A stretch of DNA of 64,000 nt from contig NZ_JAGGKM010000006.1 of assembly GCF_017873715.1 (NCBI RefSeq), positions 62,001 through 126,000 of the forward strand. Reading direction: 5' to 3'. The DNA comes from Cytobacillus luteolus. Its GTDB lineage: Bacteria; Bacillota; Bacilli; Bacillales; Bacillaceae_L. Below, piece by piece: positions 17,015 to 26,361 of the stretch; position 1 is the first letter of the stretch; each line of letters begins with the position of its first letter. Under the pieces are notes generated by a model. The model did no database searches and was not told where the DNA came from. It saw only the letters and a list, made by a program, of their open reading frames with translations. Made by a program: the position numbers and the translations under genes.

Positions 17015-17200
17015 TAAGCGGAGATTTTCCCGTTAAATTTTGAATCGAGCACTTTTGAGGCCAAATAAGGGGAGGATTTCCGGTTATGCCAAGCAAAATC
17101 CCCTATTTTCATGTTTTTTGAGTCAATAGGCGGAATCTCTCCGTCTATTAAAGCTATTTTCGATAGTATTTTCTATTTAAGCGGAATTTTTCCGCCTATT
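17015..17200. repeat. Degenerate hairpin repeats (array 3)
   Basis: Four related imperfect palindromes at 17015-17037, 17065-17086, 17125-17149 and 17178-17200. The shared form is TAAGCGGAA, short A/T loop, TTCCGCCTA, with G-T or A-C changes in single arms. Start-to-start distances are 50, 60 and 53 bases. The arms differ from the 52-bp arrays at 7 and 56 kb. It occupies the gap between two convergent genes; bases 16920-17014 show nothing else. Confidence 0.75.
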
Positions 17201-17248
17201 TATCAAACCTGGTGCTTATCTGATCTCCCAACCGATAATAGTAGGAAG

Positions 17249-17292
17249 AGAAAAAGCATGATGATTAAATTGCTAATCACCATGCTTTTTAC
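17249..17292. terminator. Bidirectional terminator
   Basis: AAAAAGCATGATGATTA and TAATCACCATGCTTTTT flank a 6-base loop: a 17-bp stem with one mismatch. It serves nagB on the minus strand and possibly the glycosylase-like gene on the other. Confidence 0.85.
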
Positions 17293-17304
17293 ATCCCTAG
17301 ACTT

Positions 17305-18078
17305 TTAAAATATCGTTCTTGAGTTCTCCAAGTTTAAGTGTTGATTATTGTCATCTGAATTGTATGCAGCCTCATCAACCACAATTGTTACATTAGGGTG
17401 TGTTTTTAAAATAGTAACTGGCCAATCAGCATCAATTTCATCTGTTCTAAGTAATTGATAGATGGCTTTCGCTTTTTTAGAGCCACTTGCAAACAAAATG
17501 ATTTTCTTTGCCTCCATGATTGTCTCAATACCCATCGATATTGCTTTTTTCGGCACATCCTCTATGGAATCAAAGTATCTTGCGTTTGCTTGTATTGTCG
17601 ATTCAGCCAAATTCACTTCATGTGTTCGGCAATGAAACGACGTCTTTGGTTCATTAAACCCAATATGACCATTACTTCCTACGCCTAATACTTGAATATC
17701 GATTCCTCCATGTTCCACAATAAGCTTCTCATATCGTTTACATTCCTCAGCGATATCTTCTGCAAGCCCATTGGGAAGATACGTCTGTTTTTTTGAAATG
17801 CCCATAGGCTGGAAGAAATACTTATTCATATAAAAGTGGTAGCTATTATCAGACTCAGGGGCCAGGCCAATATATTCATCAAGGTTAAATGTTGTTATAT
17901 CCTTTAGGTCTAGAGGTGTATTTTCATGAAGCTTTCTCAAATGGGTATACACACCGATTTGAGTACCACCTGTAGCCAAGCCCAATGTTATTTTTGGATT
18001 ACTAGATATATCCTGATAAAGAATTTCGGCACCTTTTTTGGCCATCTCATCATAATTTTTCACGACTATGGTATTCAT
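17305..18078 (-). CDS. nagB: Glucosamine-6-phosphate deaminase
   Basis: A 257-residue enzyme converting glucosamine-6-phosphate to fructose-6-phosphate and ammonia, the last step of amino-sugar catabolism. Family motifs: GLATGGTQIGVY (phosphate loop), FNLDEYIGL (catalytic Asp) and GVGSNGHIGFNEP with the catalytic His. ATG 18078 has GAGGTG seven bases upstream; a GTG at 18087 overlaps that site. It is 13 bases after nagA and closes the nagA-nagB operon at a strong terminator. Confidence 0.95.
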   Translation of the reverse strand: MNTIVVKNYDEMAKKGAEILYQDISSNPKITLGLATGGTQIGVYTHLRKLHENTPLDLKDITTFNLDEYIGLAPESDNSYHFYMNKYFFQPMGISKKQTYLPNGLAEDIAEECKRYEKLIVEHGGIDIQVLGVGSNGHIGFNEPKTSFHCRTHEVNLAESTIQANARYFDSIEDVPKKAISMGIETIMEAKKIILFASGSKKAKAIYQLLRTDEIDADWPVTILKTHPNVTIVVDEAAYNSDDNNQHLNLENSRTIF

Positions 18079-18091
18079 ACTATTCACCTCA

Positions 18092-19276
18092 CTAAGCTTT
18101 ATAGATTAAATGACCACGACAATAGGTGCTGATTACATTGAATGCTTGATCTAAAATAACTAAATCTGCATCCTTCCCGACATCAATGCTTCCTTTTCGG
18201 TCATAAACCTTTAGTTCCTTCGCTGCATTCATTGACGACATTTTAGCAAGATCTACTAGTTCACAACCTTCTAATTCACTTGCATGTCTAACAGCTTCAT
18301 TCATTTTTAACACACTGCCAGCGAGGGTTCCATCCTTAAGTCGTGCCTCATTTCCTTTTAGATCGACAGTTTGACCGCCAAGCTCATACGTACCTTCCCT
18401 CAAGCATTTTGCTCTCATAGCATCTGTAATTAACTGCAACTTATTGCTGCCTTTCATTTTAAATGCCAATTCAACCATTTCCTTCACACAGTGAACCTGG
18501 TCAAAAATGATTTCTGCCATAATCTTATCTTCTAATAAAACACTTCCTACAACTCCAGGGTCACGATGATGCATTGGTCGCATGGCATTATACAAATGTG
18601 TAGCATGACTTAATCCATGTTCTACAGCAAGCTTTACCTCTGAATGTGAAGCATTAGAATGTCCAATTGATGCAATGATTCCCTGTGTAGTTAAAGCTTT
18701 TACAAACTCAAGACCATGTTCCTCTTCCGGAGCAAGTGTTACTAACCGAATCGCACCTTCTGCAAGCTGGTTCCATCCTTCGAACAATGCAAGGTTCGGT
18801 GATATAATCTGATCAATAGGTTGTGCTCCTGCATACTTTTTATTAATAAAAGGTCCTTCTAAATGAACTCCAAGTACTTCTGCCCCTTTATATTCTTTCT
18901 TCATAAATGAAGCGATTGAAGTTAATGTCTTTGAAATGCTTTCATCACTTTGTGTAATTGTTGTTGCCAAGAAACTGGTTGTTCCTTCCTGCGGTAACAC
19001 CTTCGCCATTGTACTCAATGCATCTTCAGTTGCATCCATCACATCAGCACCAGCCGCCCCGTGGATATGAACATCAATAAAGCCAGGAAATACAAAATGA
19101 TTTTCATCAATTGTAGTTACAGGATGAGCTGACCATTTTGAAGGAAGGGTGTTTTTTTCACCAATTTCTATTATTTTTCCATGTTCAATCATGATCCACC
19201 CTTCATGAATCACTTTAGTTTCGGTAACGATCGTTCCACCGATTAATAATTGGGGAGTATTATCAACATAGGACAA
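18092..19276 (-). CDS. nagA: N-acetylglucosamine-6-phosphate deacetylase
   Basis: A 394-residue amidohydrolase that removes acetate from GlcNAc-6-phosphate to give glucosamine-6-phosphate for NagB. Metal-site motifs: PGFIDVHIHGAAG, GVHLEGPF, IGHSNASHS, THLYNAM and LITDAMRA. TTG start with GGATGGTG upstream. First gene of the nagA-nagB operon. The MurQ product from the neighbouring cluster is its substrate, linking the two operons. A perfect AT palindrome lies 75 bases upstream. Confidence 0.95.
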   Translation of the reverse strand: MSYVDNTPQLLIGGTIVTETKVIHEGWIMIEHGKIIEIGEKNTLPSKWSAHPVTTIDENHFVFPGFIDVHIHGAAGADVMDATEDALSTMAKVLPQEGTTSFLATTITQSDESISKTLTSIASFMKKEYKGAEVLGVHLEGPFINKKYAGAQPIDQIISPNLALFEGWNQLAEGAIRLVTLAPEEEHGLEFVKALTTQGIIASIGHSNASHSEVKLAVEHGLSHATHLYNAMRPMHHRDPGVVGSVLLEDKIMAEIIFDQVHCVKEMVELAFKMKGSNKLQLITDAMRAKCLREGTYELGGQTVDLKGNEARLKDGTLAGSVLKMNEAVRHASELEGCELVDLAKMSSMNAAKELKVYDRKGSIDVGKDADLVILDQAFNVISTYCRGHLIYKA

Positions 19277-19351
19277 AACTTACACCATCCCTTATATATA
19301 AACTTTTAATTAGTGTACTCATATTGTTTTTTGGTATCAGGTTTCCAACAC

Positions 19352-19378
19352 TATAATTAAAATAATATTTTAATTATA
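19352..19378. promoter_or_regulatory. Perfect AT palindrome, candidate amino-sugar operator
   Basis: TATAATTAAAAT, centre AAT, ATTTTAATTATA: 12-bp perfect arms in the nagA/glcD divergent gap. A related palindrome with the core TTAAAATT/AATTTTAA or ATATTAAAA/TTTTAATAT is found ahead of the kinase-namZ pair and of murQ, matching the genes that a MurR-type RpiR regulator would control. Confidence 0.5.
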
Positions 19379-19523
19379 TATAAGTTTAGTTGATTTTATA
19401 TTTCAAAGCAAGCAAATCTCTATTATAATTGAATTAGAATTAATTATTTTTATGACAATCTTTTTATCTAAATAAAGCACTAATCCTGTTATATTTTATA
19501 AGACCAAAAGAAAGGTGATATGT

Positions 19524-20936
19524 ATGATCACAGCTGAAATAAAAGATAAATTAATCCGAATCGTTAGTGATAAAAACTTTGAAGATAATATGACTTCAAG
19601 GCTTGTCTATTCGTATGACGCAACACCTAACTTTCAATCCCTTCCCGATGCCATTGTCTCTCCTAGGAATACAAAAGAAGTGTCAGAAGTAGTAAAGATT
19701 TGTAATGAATATAAGATTCCTATTGTTCCTAGAGGTTCTGGAACAAACCTTTGTGCAGGGACTTGTCCTACTGAAGGAGGTATTGTTCTGCTTTTCAAAC
19801 TTATGAACAAAATCCTTGAAATTGATGAAGAAAACCTAACTATTACAGCTCAACCAGGTGTAATAACACTGGACTTAATAAAAGCAGTTGAGAAAAAAGG
19901 TTTATTTTATCCACCTGATCCGAGCTCAATGAAAATCTCGACAATTGGTGGAAACATTAACGAAAACTCCGGTGGATTACGCGGGTTAAAGTACGGAGTA
20001 ACGAGAGATTATGTCATGGGGCTGGAGGTTGTTCTTGCCAACGGAGATATTATTCGGACCGGTGGTAAGCTTGCAAAAGATGTTGCAGGCTACGATCTTA
20101 CTAGGTTACTAGTTGGATCTGAAGGTACTTTAGGCATTGTAACAGAAGCAATATTAAAGCTTATCCCCATGCCAGAAACCAAAAGAACGATGCTATCACT
20201 CTATCAAGATATGGAAAAAGCTGCCCAAACAGTTTCAAAAATTATAGCCAGCAAAATAATCCCTACAACATTAGAATTTTTAGATCAACCTACACTTAAA
20301 GTTGTAGAGGACTTTGCTCAAATTGGATTGCCGGTGGATGTGCAGGCAGTTTTATTAATTGAACAGGACGGGCCAAGAGAAGTTGTAGAAAGAGATATGA
20401 AAAAGATAGAAGAAATATGTAAAGTAGAGAATGCAATCTCAGTAACAGTTGCAAAGACTCAGGCCGAAGCAGATGCATTAACTACTGCTAGACGCTCTGC
20501 TCTATCAGCTTTAGCTCGGTTAAAGCCAACCACTATTTTAGAAGATGCTACCGTTCCAAGATCTGAAATAGCGAATATGGTAAAAGCAATCAATGAAATA
20601 TCGAAAAAATACAATGTGGATATTTGTACCTTCGGACATGCTGGAGATGGAAACCTTCATCCAACCTGCCTCACTGATGCACGAGATCATGAGGAAATGG
20701 AGCGAGTGGAGAAAGCATTAGAGGAAATTTTTCAAAAAGCTATTGAACTTGGTGGGACGATCACTGGTGAGCATGGGGTCGGGACAATGAAAGCACCCTA
20801 CTTGAAATTAAAACTTGGCGAAGCTGGCATCAATGCGATGCGATTGATTAAAGAATCCCTAGATCCTAACAATATTATGAATCCAGGAAAAGTGTTTGCA
20901 AAGGATACTAGAAAACGCGTGGTGGTTTCAAAATGA
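19524..20936 (+). CDS. glcD: Glycolate/lactate oxidase FAD subunit (GlcD-type)
   Basis: A 470-residue FAD-linked oxidase. The PCMH FAD-binding domain spans about residues 35-215 (PRGSGTNLCAGTC, GGNINENSGG, GSEGTLGIVTEAIL) and the C-terminal FAD-oxidase domain follows, with the CTFGHAGDGNLHP metal/substrate motif and GEHGVGTMK near the end. It oxidises a 2-hydroxyacid such as glycolate, passing electrons through the Fe-S partner. ATG 19524 has AAAGGTGA upstream. The stop overlaps glcF by four bases. Exact substrate (glycolate or lactate) cannot be settled by sequence. Confidence 0.9.
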   Translation: MITAEIKDKLIRIVSDKNFEDNMTSRLVYSYDATPNFQSLPDAIVSPRNTKEVSEVVKICNEYKIPIVPRGSGTNLCAGTCPTEGGIVLLFKLMNKILEIDEENLTITAQPGVITLDLIKAVEKKGLFYPPDPSSMKISTIGGNINENSGGLRGLKYGVTRDYVMGLEVVLANGDIIRTGGKLAKDVAGYDLTRLLVGSEGTLGIVTEAILKLIPMPETKRTMLSLYQDMEKAAQTVSKIIASKIIPTTLEFLDQPTLKVVEDFAQIGLPVDVQAVLLIEQDGPREVVERDMKKIEEICKVENAISVTVAKTQAEADALTTARRSALSALARLKPTTILEDATVPRSEIANMVKAINEISKKYNVDICTFGHAGDGNLHPTCLTDARDHEEMERVEKALEEIFQKAIELGGTITGEHGVGTMKAPYLKLKLGEAGINAMRLIKESLDPNNIMNPGKVFAKDTRKRVVVSK

Positions 20937-22267
20937 CAACAGCAAAAGAAAAACAAATGATACAAGAAGAGTTCGCAAAGAGAATGGATGAAAATGAACT
21001 GTTAAACTGTATGCGCTGCGGTTTTTGTCTTCCTTCTTGCCCTACTTATATTGAATCGGGTTTTCAAGAAACACATTCCCCTCGTGGCAGAATTGCTTTG
21101 ATGAAAGCAGTTGTGGACGGGATCATTGAGCCTGATGAAGATGTAGAGAAATCATTAAATATGTGCCTTGGGTGCAGAGCATGTGAACCAGTATGCCCTT
21201 CCGGCGTGAAGTATGGTCATTTATTAGAAGAAGCTCGTGATATTATTAATCAAAATAAAAAGCATTCTGTTCCTGTTAAAGCATTACGGCAGGTTGTTTT
21301 TACAGGTCTTTTTCCACACCAAAGTCGAATGAGATCATTTATAAACTTAATTGGATTATACCAACGGTCGGGCTTGCAAAAGGCTGTCAGACAAACTGGC
21401 TTACTTCGTCTTTTTCCAGATAGTATGGCAACGATGGAAAAGGTACTCCCTGTAATACCAACTTTAAAAGAGATGAAGAATAGACCTACACAACTATCAG
21501 CGGAAGGGAAAAAGAAAAAGAAGGTTGCCTTTTTCTCTGGCTGCCTAATGGACACCATGTTTATGAAAACAAATGATGCAACGATTAAGTTATTACAGGC
21601 TGTAGGCTGTGAAATTGTCATTCCAAGAGAGCAGGTGTGTTGTGGCGCACTTCACGGGCATAGCGGAGAGAAAAATACGGCAAAAGAACTGGCAAAACAA
21701 AATATCCAAGCCTTCGAAGCACTTCAGGTTGATTACATTATTACAAATGCCGGTGGATGTAGTGGTTTTTTAATAGAATACCATCATTTACTGAAAGACG
21801 AACCTGAATGGCTGGAACGTGCTATGACATTCACTTCGAAATTAAAAGACCTTTCGTCCATTTTAATAGAGTTGGATTTTGATAAACGAAATCTTAAACT
21901 GAATAGCCAAACAGTTACCTACCAAGATTCCTGCCACCTCAGAAATGTCATGAAAACCTACAATGAACCAAGGAAATTACTAAATAGTATTGAGGGTATT
22001 GATTTTAACGAGATGGATGATGCAGACAGGTGCTGTGGTTCAGCAGGTATTTACAATATTGTAGAATCCGAGATGTCGATGCAAATTTTAGATTATAAAA
22101 TGGAAAAAGTAAAAGAAACAGAGGCTGTTACAATCGTAACTTCCAATCCTGGCTGTTTACTTCAAATGAAACTGGGGATTGAACGAGAAGGGTTAAGTGA
22201 AAAAGTACGTGCTGTCCACATCGCAGACTTACTGCTAGAAGCATTGGAAAACAGTTCAACCTCATAA
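20933..22267 (+). CDS. glcF: Glycolate oxidase iron-sulfur subunit (GlcF-type)
   Basis: A 444-residue electron-transfer subunit. Two 4Fe-4S ferredoxin motifs are at Cys26/29/32/36 (CMRCGFCLPSCP) and Cys78/81/84/88 (CLGCRACEPVCP). Two CCG domains follow, each ending in a CCG motif (QVCCGALHGH and DRCCGSAGIYN), as in GlcF, LutA and HdrB-like proteins. It should take electrons from GlcD and hand them to the membrane quinone pool. ATGA overlap with glcD indicates coupled translation; a strong terminator follows. No glcE is adjacent, as is common in Bacillus two-gene versions. Confidence 0.92.
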   Translation: MTTAKEKQMIQEEFAKRMDENELLNCMRCGFCLPSCPTYIESGFQETHSPRGRIALMKAVVDGIIEPDEDVEKSLNMCLGCRACEPVCPSGVKYGHLLEEARDIINQNKKHSVPVKALRQVVFTGLFPHQSRMRSFINLIGLYQRSGLQKAVRQTGLLRLFPDSMATMEKVLPVIPTLKEMKNRPTQLSAEGKKKKKVAFFSGCLMDTMFMKTNDATIKLLQAVGCEIVIPREQVCCGALHGHSGEKNTAKELAKQNIQAFEALQVDYIITNAGGCSGFLIEYHHLLKDEPEWLERAMTFTSKLKDLSSILIELDFDKRNLKLNSQTVTYQDSCHLRNVMKTYNEPRKLLNSIEGIDFNEMDDADRCCGSAGIYNIVESEMSMQILDYKMEKVKETEAVTIVTSNPGCLLQMKLGIEREGLSEKVRAVHIADLLLEALENSSTS

Positions 22268-22274
22268 ATTTACT

Positions 22275-22312
22275 AAATAAAAGCCTTGCGAAAATAGTTT
22301 TTCGCAAGGCCT
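22275..22312 (+). terminator. Terminator of the glcDF operon
   Basis: AAGCCTTGCGAAAA pairs with TTTTCGCAAGGCCTT around a short loop, followed by a short T-rich tail; also suitable for the convergent minus-strand operon. Confidence 0.85.
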
Positions 22313-22325
22313 TTACTATTTATAA

Positions 22326-23378
22326 TTAAACAGCGGCATCTATCATTTCATGCAGCTTCCTTCTAAACGCATTTATATTTTGCGGGCTATCTGTATGAAG
22401 TCTGTTTGTAAGTACCACGACAGTCAGTCTTCTCACTGGATCAATCCATAAGGATGTACCTGTGAACCCGGTATGTCCACAGCCAGTCGGATAAATGTCT
22501 GATAGCTCCCATCCAAGCCCTCTAGTACCTATCTGCTTGGCTATCGCCTGCTCTACTATCGATTGAGATATATACTCTTTACCATCTAACTTTCCAAGGT
22601 TAGTATAAACCTCACCAATCTTACTCAAGTCCTCTGCATCGGCAAAAAGACCCGCATGCCCAGAAACACCCTTAAAGTAATAATACGCATTTCCGTCATT
22701 TACTTGTCCACATATGGGAAGATTAATATCCCTCCAACCTGAAAACGATACATTTCGTTCCTTACACATGTTTTGTTCTATTCGATTCCCAAACTCTGTT
22801 GCAGCTACATTATTTGAAACAACAGGACCATAGCTCATTGTTTTTGCGTTCAATGGAATTCTAATATATTGATTAAGAGCTTCTTGTAAGGATCGTTTCG
22901 TAGATTCCTTAACAATCTCAGCTAGTAACATATAATTCAAATCACTATACCGTACACCTTCTGTTTTTTCATTCGTCGAGACAATTTTTACTAACTGATT
23001 ATAAAAATCCTCACTACTCGAATAAAATGGATACCAATCTAGTAATCCTGAACTGTGTGTTAATAGTTGTTGAAGAGAAATAGTACCAATGGATTCATCA
23101 GTAACAGCCGGCAGAAGCTCTGCAACGGTTGAATGTAATGAGAATTTATTCTCTGAGATTAGCTTTAAAATAATCGTTGTAATAACCACTTTTGTTAATG
23201 AAGCAATATCGAATAGTGTATCTTTGTTCATATCCCGCTTATCATCTTTCGTATTAAGCGCCTTTCCATAGGCTTCGTGAAGCAAGACCGTATTATCCTT
23301 TTTTACATAAACAACTGCACCAGGAAACACACCAGCATGAATTTGGGATTCAATAAAGACCTTTACTTTCTCATCCAT
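22326..23378 (-). CDS. Serine hydrolase of the beta-lactamase/esterase class C family
   Basis: A 350-residue protein with the penicillin-binding fold. SLTK at 60-63 is the SxxK nucleophile motif, YSDLNY near 145-150 the second motif, and HTGFTG near the C-terminus the third (HxG in place of KTG). Similar Bacillus enzymes sit in the murQ-nagZ region and are thought to act on wall-derived peptides or muropeptides. No signal peptide is visible, so it may be cytoplasmic. ATG 23378 has GGAG eight bases upstream; longer in-frame starts run into the preceding gene. Last gene of the recycling operon, 19 bases after the GH3 gene. Substrate unknown. Confidence 0.85.
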   Translation of the reverse strand: MDEKVKVFIESQIHAGVFPGAVVYVKKDNTVLLHEAYGKALNTKDDKRDMNKDTLFDIASLTKVVITTIILKLISENKFSLHSTVAELLPAVTDESIGTISLQQLLTHSSGLLDWYPFYSSSEDFYNQLVKIVSTNEKTEGVRYSDLNYMLLAEIVKESTKRSLQEALNQYIRIPLNAKTMSYGPVVSNNVAATEFGNRIEQNMCKERNVSFSGWRDINLPICGQVNDGNAYYYFKGVSGHAGLFADAEDLSKIGEVYTNLGKLDGKEYISQSIVEQAIAKQIGTRGLGWELSDIYPTGCGHTGFTGTSLWIDPVRRLTVVVLTNRLHTDSPQNINAFRRKLHEMIDAAV

Positions 23379-23397
23379 CAAAATAACTCCATTCTGA

Positions 23398-25170
23398 TTA
23401 TTCATTAACTCGTACAGGTAAAACTCCTTGTGCTTGTTTTTTTCCAAACAACACATCTAATGCTGCATTAAATGAAGCAGTTCCTGTATCGTATTGTGCT
23501 ATATAAGCATCATAGTTCTCTAGAGTTCGACTATCATATGGATTACGTGTAGAAACGATGATTGATTGTTTACCAATGTCGATGATTGATTGAACCGCAC
23601 CCATTTTCCAGCCGTTCTTACTTAAGTCTTCTTCATTTGCTGTGTTGGTTGCAACGATAACTGTCTTTGCTTCCTTAATCTTCTTTAATTGATCATTACT
23701 TAGCTTTCCAGACCAGTTTTTAGACTTAGACAGCAAAATAGGTTCATTCCGCCATTGATATTTTTTGGTCGCATTAGTTAATCTTGTTAAACTTTGTCGG
23801 TCAAATGCAACTAGAGCAATTTTTTCCTCAGAAGTTTCATCAAGTGGTAGTATTTGATCGCCTGAAACAATAGTAATGGATGCATTCGCAACTCTTTGTT
23901 CAAGCTCTACGATTTCTTTCGTACTGAGTTTTGTAAATTCAGTAGACTCTTGAAATAGAGTAGAAGATTTGACTTGAAGAATTCTTTTAACCGATTCATC
24001 AATTCTCTCCTCTTCTATACGTCCTGTCTTAACCGCGTCGACAATCCCATCAAATGCATGTTGTAAATTCTCTGGCATGAGGACAATATCAACACCCGCT
24101 TCTACTGCAAGAATAGATGCTTCAGCCGTCCCAAAGTGATTAGCAACTGCTTTCATATCCATTGCGTCTGTAAAAATTAACCCTTGAAACGAAAGGTCAA
24201 TTCGGAGAATGTCTGTTATGATCTTCGGAGAAAGCGTTGCTGGAAGTTCAATTGGAAGTCCATCTTTTTTGGATTTAACCGTTTCAGGTTCTATTTTATG
24301 AAAAGCTATATGTGCAGTCATGATTCCTTGGATACCACTCTCAATTAGTGACTTAAAAGGAACAAGCTCAAGTTTTTGTAAATCATTTATCGTTTTATTA
24401 CTCTCTGGTAGCACAAAATGTGAATCAAGTGAAACATCACCATGCCCTGGAAAATGCTTACCTACAGCAAGAACACCCGCTTCGTTTAAACCTTCCATAT
24501 ACGCATGGCCTAGTTTAATAACAGTATTAGGGTCATCTCCAAAAGCACGCACTCCGATAACTGGGTTGTTAGGATTATTATTTACATCCAGAACCGGACC
24601 GAAATTAACATGAATGCCTAAACTCCTTAATTCGGAACCAATACCTATTCCAACTTCTTTGGCTAAGGTAGGATCATTCGTGGCACCTAAAGCCATATTT
24701 CCAGGCATTGATGGCATAAATGGAATACGTGTTACAAGGCCACCTTCTTGGTCAACACTTATCATTAAAGGAATTTCAGCCTGCTCTTGCATCGATGAAA
24801 TTAAATGAGTCGTCTGGGCTTTATTTTTAAAATTCTCAGCAAAAAGGATAACTCCACCTATATGCTTGTTTTGAATTTCTGACTCTATTTCATCATTCAA
24901 ACTAGCGACTGGTATATCATTCCATTCACGGAAATCTGGCATCAGTAGCTGGCCAACCTTTTCTTCTAACGTGAGAGTCGCAATAAAGTCATCCAAGGAT
25001 ATCTTTTGTGATACGACATCATTCCAATTGCTATTACTAGATTTATTGATTTGTGTTGAATTAATTTTATGATCATCCTTATTAAGAGGAATCGTGTCAG
25101 TAAATTCCATAATCACAAATATGAGAATAACGATAAGAGCCATTCCCACTACTAGTTTCTTAATTTTCAT
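23398..25170 (-). CDS. Membrane-anchored or secreted GH3 beta-N-acetylhexosaminidase
   Basis: A 590-residue NagZ-like enzyme. An N-terminal hydrophobic segment (MALIVILIFVIMEF) lacks a lipobox and would anchor or export it. The GH3 barrel runs to about residue 390: KHFPGHGDVSLDSH near 238 carries the His/Asp acid-base pair typical of NagZ, and the nucleophile Asp is in IFTDAMDM near 335. A GH3 C-terminal domain follows, as in B. subtilis NagZ. It should remove GlcNAc from the non-reducing end of muropeptides outside the membrane. ATG 25170 follows AGGATGTG. The operon also encodes a signal-less paralogue at 27.3-28.9 kb. Confidence 0.9.
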   Translation of the reverse strand: MKIKKLVVGMALIVILIFVIMEFTDTIPLNKDDHKINSTQINKSSNSNWNDVVSQKISLDDFIATLTLEEKVGQLLMPDFREWNDIPVASLNDEIESEIQNKHIGGVILFAENFKNKAQTTHLISSMQEQAEIPLMISVDQEGGLVTRIPFMPSMPGNMALGATNDPTLAKEVGIGIGSELRSLGIHVNFGPVLDVNNNPNNPVIGVRAFGDDPNTVIKLGHAYMEGLNEAGVLAVGKHFPGHGDVSLDSHFVLPESNKTINDLQKLELVPFKSLIESGIQGIMTAHIAFHKIEPETVKSKKDGLPIELPATLSPKIITDILRIDLSFQGLIFTDAMDMKAVANHFGTAEASILAVEAGVDIVLMPENLQHAFDGIVDAVKTGRIEEERIDESVKRILQVKSSTLFQESTEFTKLSTKEIVELEQRVANASITIVSGDQILPLDETSEEKIALVAFDRQSLTRLTNATKKYQWRNEPILLSKSKNWSGKLSNDQLKKIKEAKTVIVATNTANEEDLSKNGWKMGAVQSIIDIGKQSIIVSTRNPYDSRTLENYDAYIAQYDTGTASFNAALDVLFGKKQAQGVLPVRVNE

Positions 25171-25188
25171 CACATCCTAGTCGTTTAT

Positions 25189-26361
25189 CTAGGGTAACAC
25201 TAACTTCCCCATCATCGTTTTTCTTTTTGCACCTGTTGCTGAAGGAAGATTATTCGTATTTCCATGTATAAACTCATTGCCTAAAATGGCAAATGCAACA
25301 GCCTCTTTTGCATCACTAGATACATTAATGGCTTCCATCGATAAGACGTTTTGCTTCAGTCTTTTTTGGAGCGCATTCATAATAAATGTATTATGAACAC
25401 CACCTCCACCAACTAAAACCTCACTAATATCCACTTCATTTTTTAAGCACTGTTCAATATTAAGAGCAATTGTTTCAACTGTGAATTGTGTTACCGTGGC
25501 AATAATCGATTCAAATGAAAGCCCTCTTGCTCTTCCTTCGAGCCATAGATTACGAGCAACATCACTCGTATAATATTCTCTACCAGTACTTTTTGGAGGT
25601 GCTTCATGAACAAACGAATCTGAGTCCACTAGTTTTTGAAGCCATTGGGTATCAACTGTACCCATTTGTGCATATTTGCCGCCTGAGTCGAAACTTTCAT
25701 TCCCATTGGTGCCAATTGTTACAATTGCATCTATTAACACATTCCCTGGCCCTGTATCAAAGGCAAGTATGTTTTCTTCTTTTGAATTAGTAGGAATCAC
25801 AGTTATATTGCTCATTCCACCTACGTTTAGTAGTATTCTGCCAATACTCCGATGATGGAAAAGTAAGTAATCAACAAAAGGTACAAGTGGTGCTCCTTGC
25901 CCACCTACAGCCATGTCATTTGGCCTGAAATCTCCTACTGTAACACATCCTGTATTCGCTGAAATAACAGCTAGCTCCCCGATTTGAAGAGTCGCTCCAA
26001 CTTGGGGCATGTGGTAAATTGTTTGACCGTGTGAACTAATCAAATCAATATCACCTGGTTTCTTACCTGCTTTTGAAATGACATGTAAGGCTGCAGCCGA
26101 GAATTTCTTCCCTAGCTCTACATTCATGTGGCAGATTTTATCGACCGAAGATGTTTCAGGGTTACATAATTGTAATATTTCATTTTTTTCATTCTCAGTA
26201 AAAGCTACTGTTTCAAATCCTAGTAGATTCACTTTCGTTTGTTTTCCGTATCCCTCAATCTCTACAAGGGCTGCATCTACCCCATCTAGTGAAGTGCCAG
26301 ACATCAATCCAACAATAAGCTTCTTATTTTTCGAATGAATAGCAGACAGGAATTCGATCAT
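25189..26361 (-). CDS. anmK: Anhydro-N-acetylmuramic acid kinase
   Basis: A 390-residue sugar kinase that both opens and phosphorylates 1,6-anhydro-MurNAc to MurNAc-6-phosphate, the substrate of MurQ. Family motifs: GLMSGTSLDGVDAALVEI near 18-35, LISSHGQTIYHMP, VGDFRPNDMAVGGQGAPLVP, NVGGMSNIT and FDTGPGNVLID, then VGGGGVHN. The start ATGA overlaps the murR stop. Anhydro-MurNAc is made by lytic transglycosylases; a SpoIID-domain protein at 33.6 kb is a possible source. Confidence 0.95.
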   Translation of the reverse strand: MIEFLSAIHSKNKKLIVGLMSGTSLDGVDAALVEIEGYGKQTKVNLLGFETVAFTENEKNEILQLCNPETSSVDKICHMNVELGKKFSAAALHVISKAGKKPGDIDLISSHGQTIYHMPQVGATLQIGELAVISANTGCVTVGDFRPNDMAVGGQGAPLVPFVDYLLFHHRSIGRILLNVGGMSNITVIPTNSKEENILAFDTGPGNVLIDAIVTIGTNGNESFDSGGKYAQMGTVDTQWLQKLVDSDSFVHEAPPKSTGREYYTSDVARNLWLEGRARGLSFESIIATVTQFTVETIALNIEQCLKNEVDISEVLVGGGGVHNTFIMNALQKRLKQNVLSMEAINVSSDAKEAVAFAILGNEFIHGNTNNLPSATGAKRKTMMGKLVLP

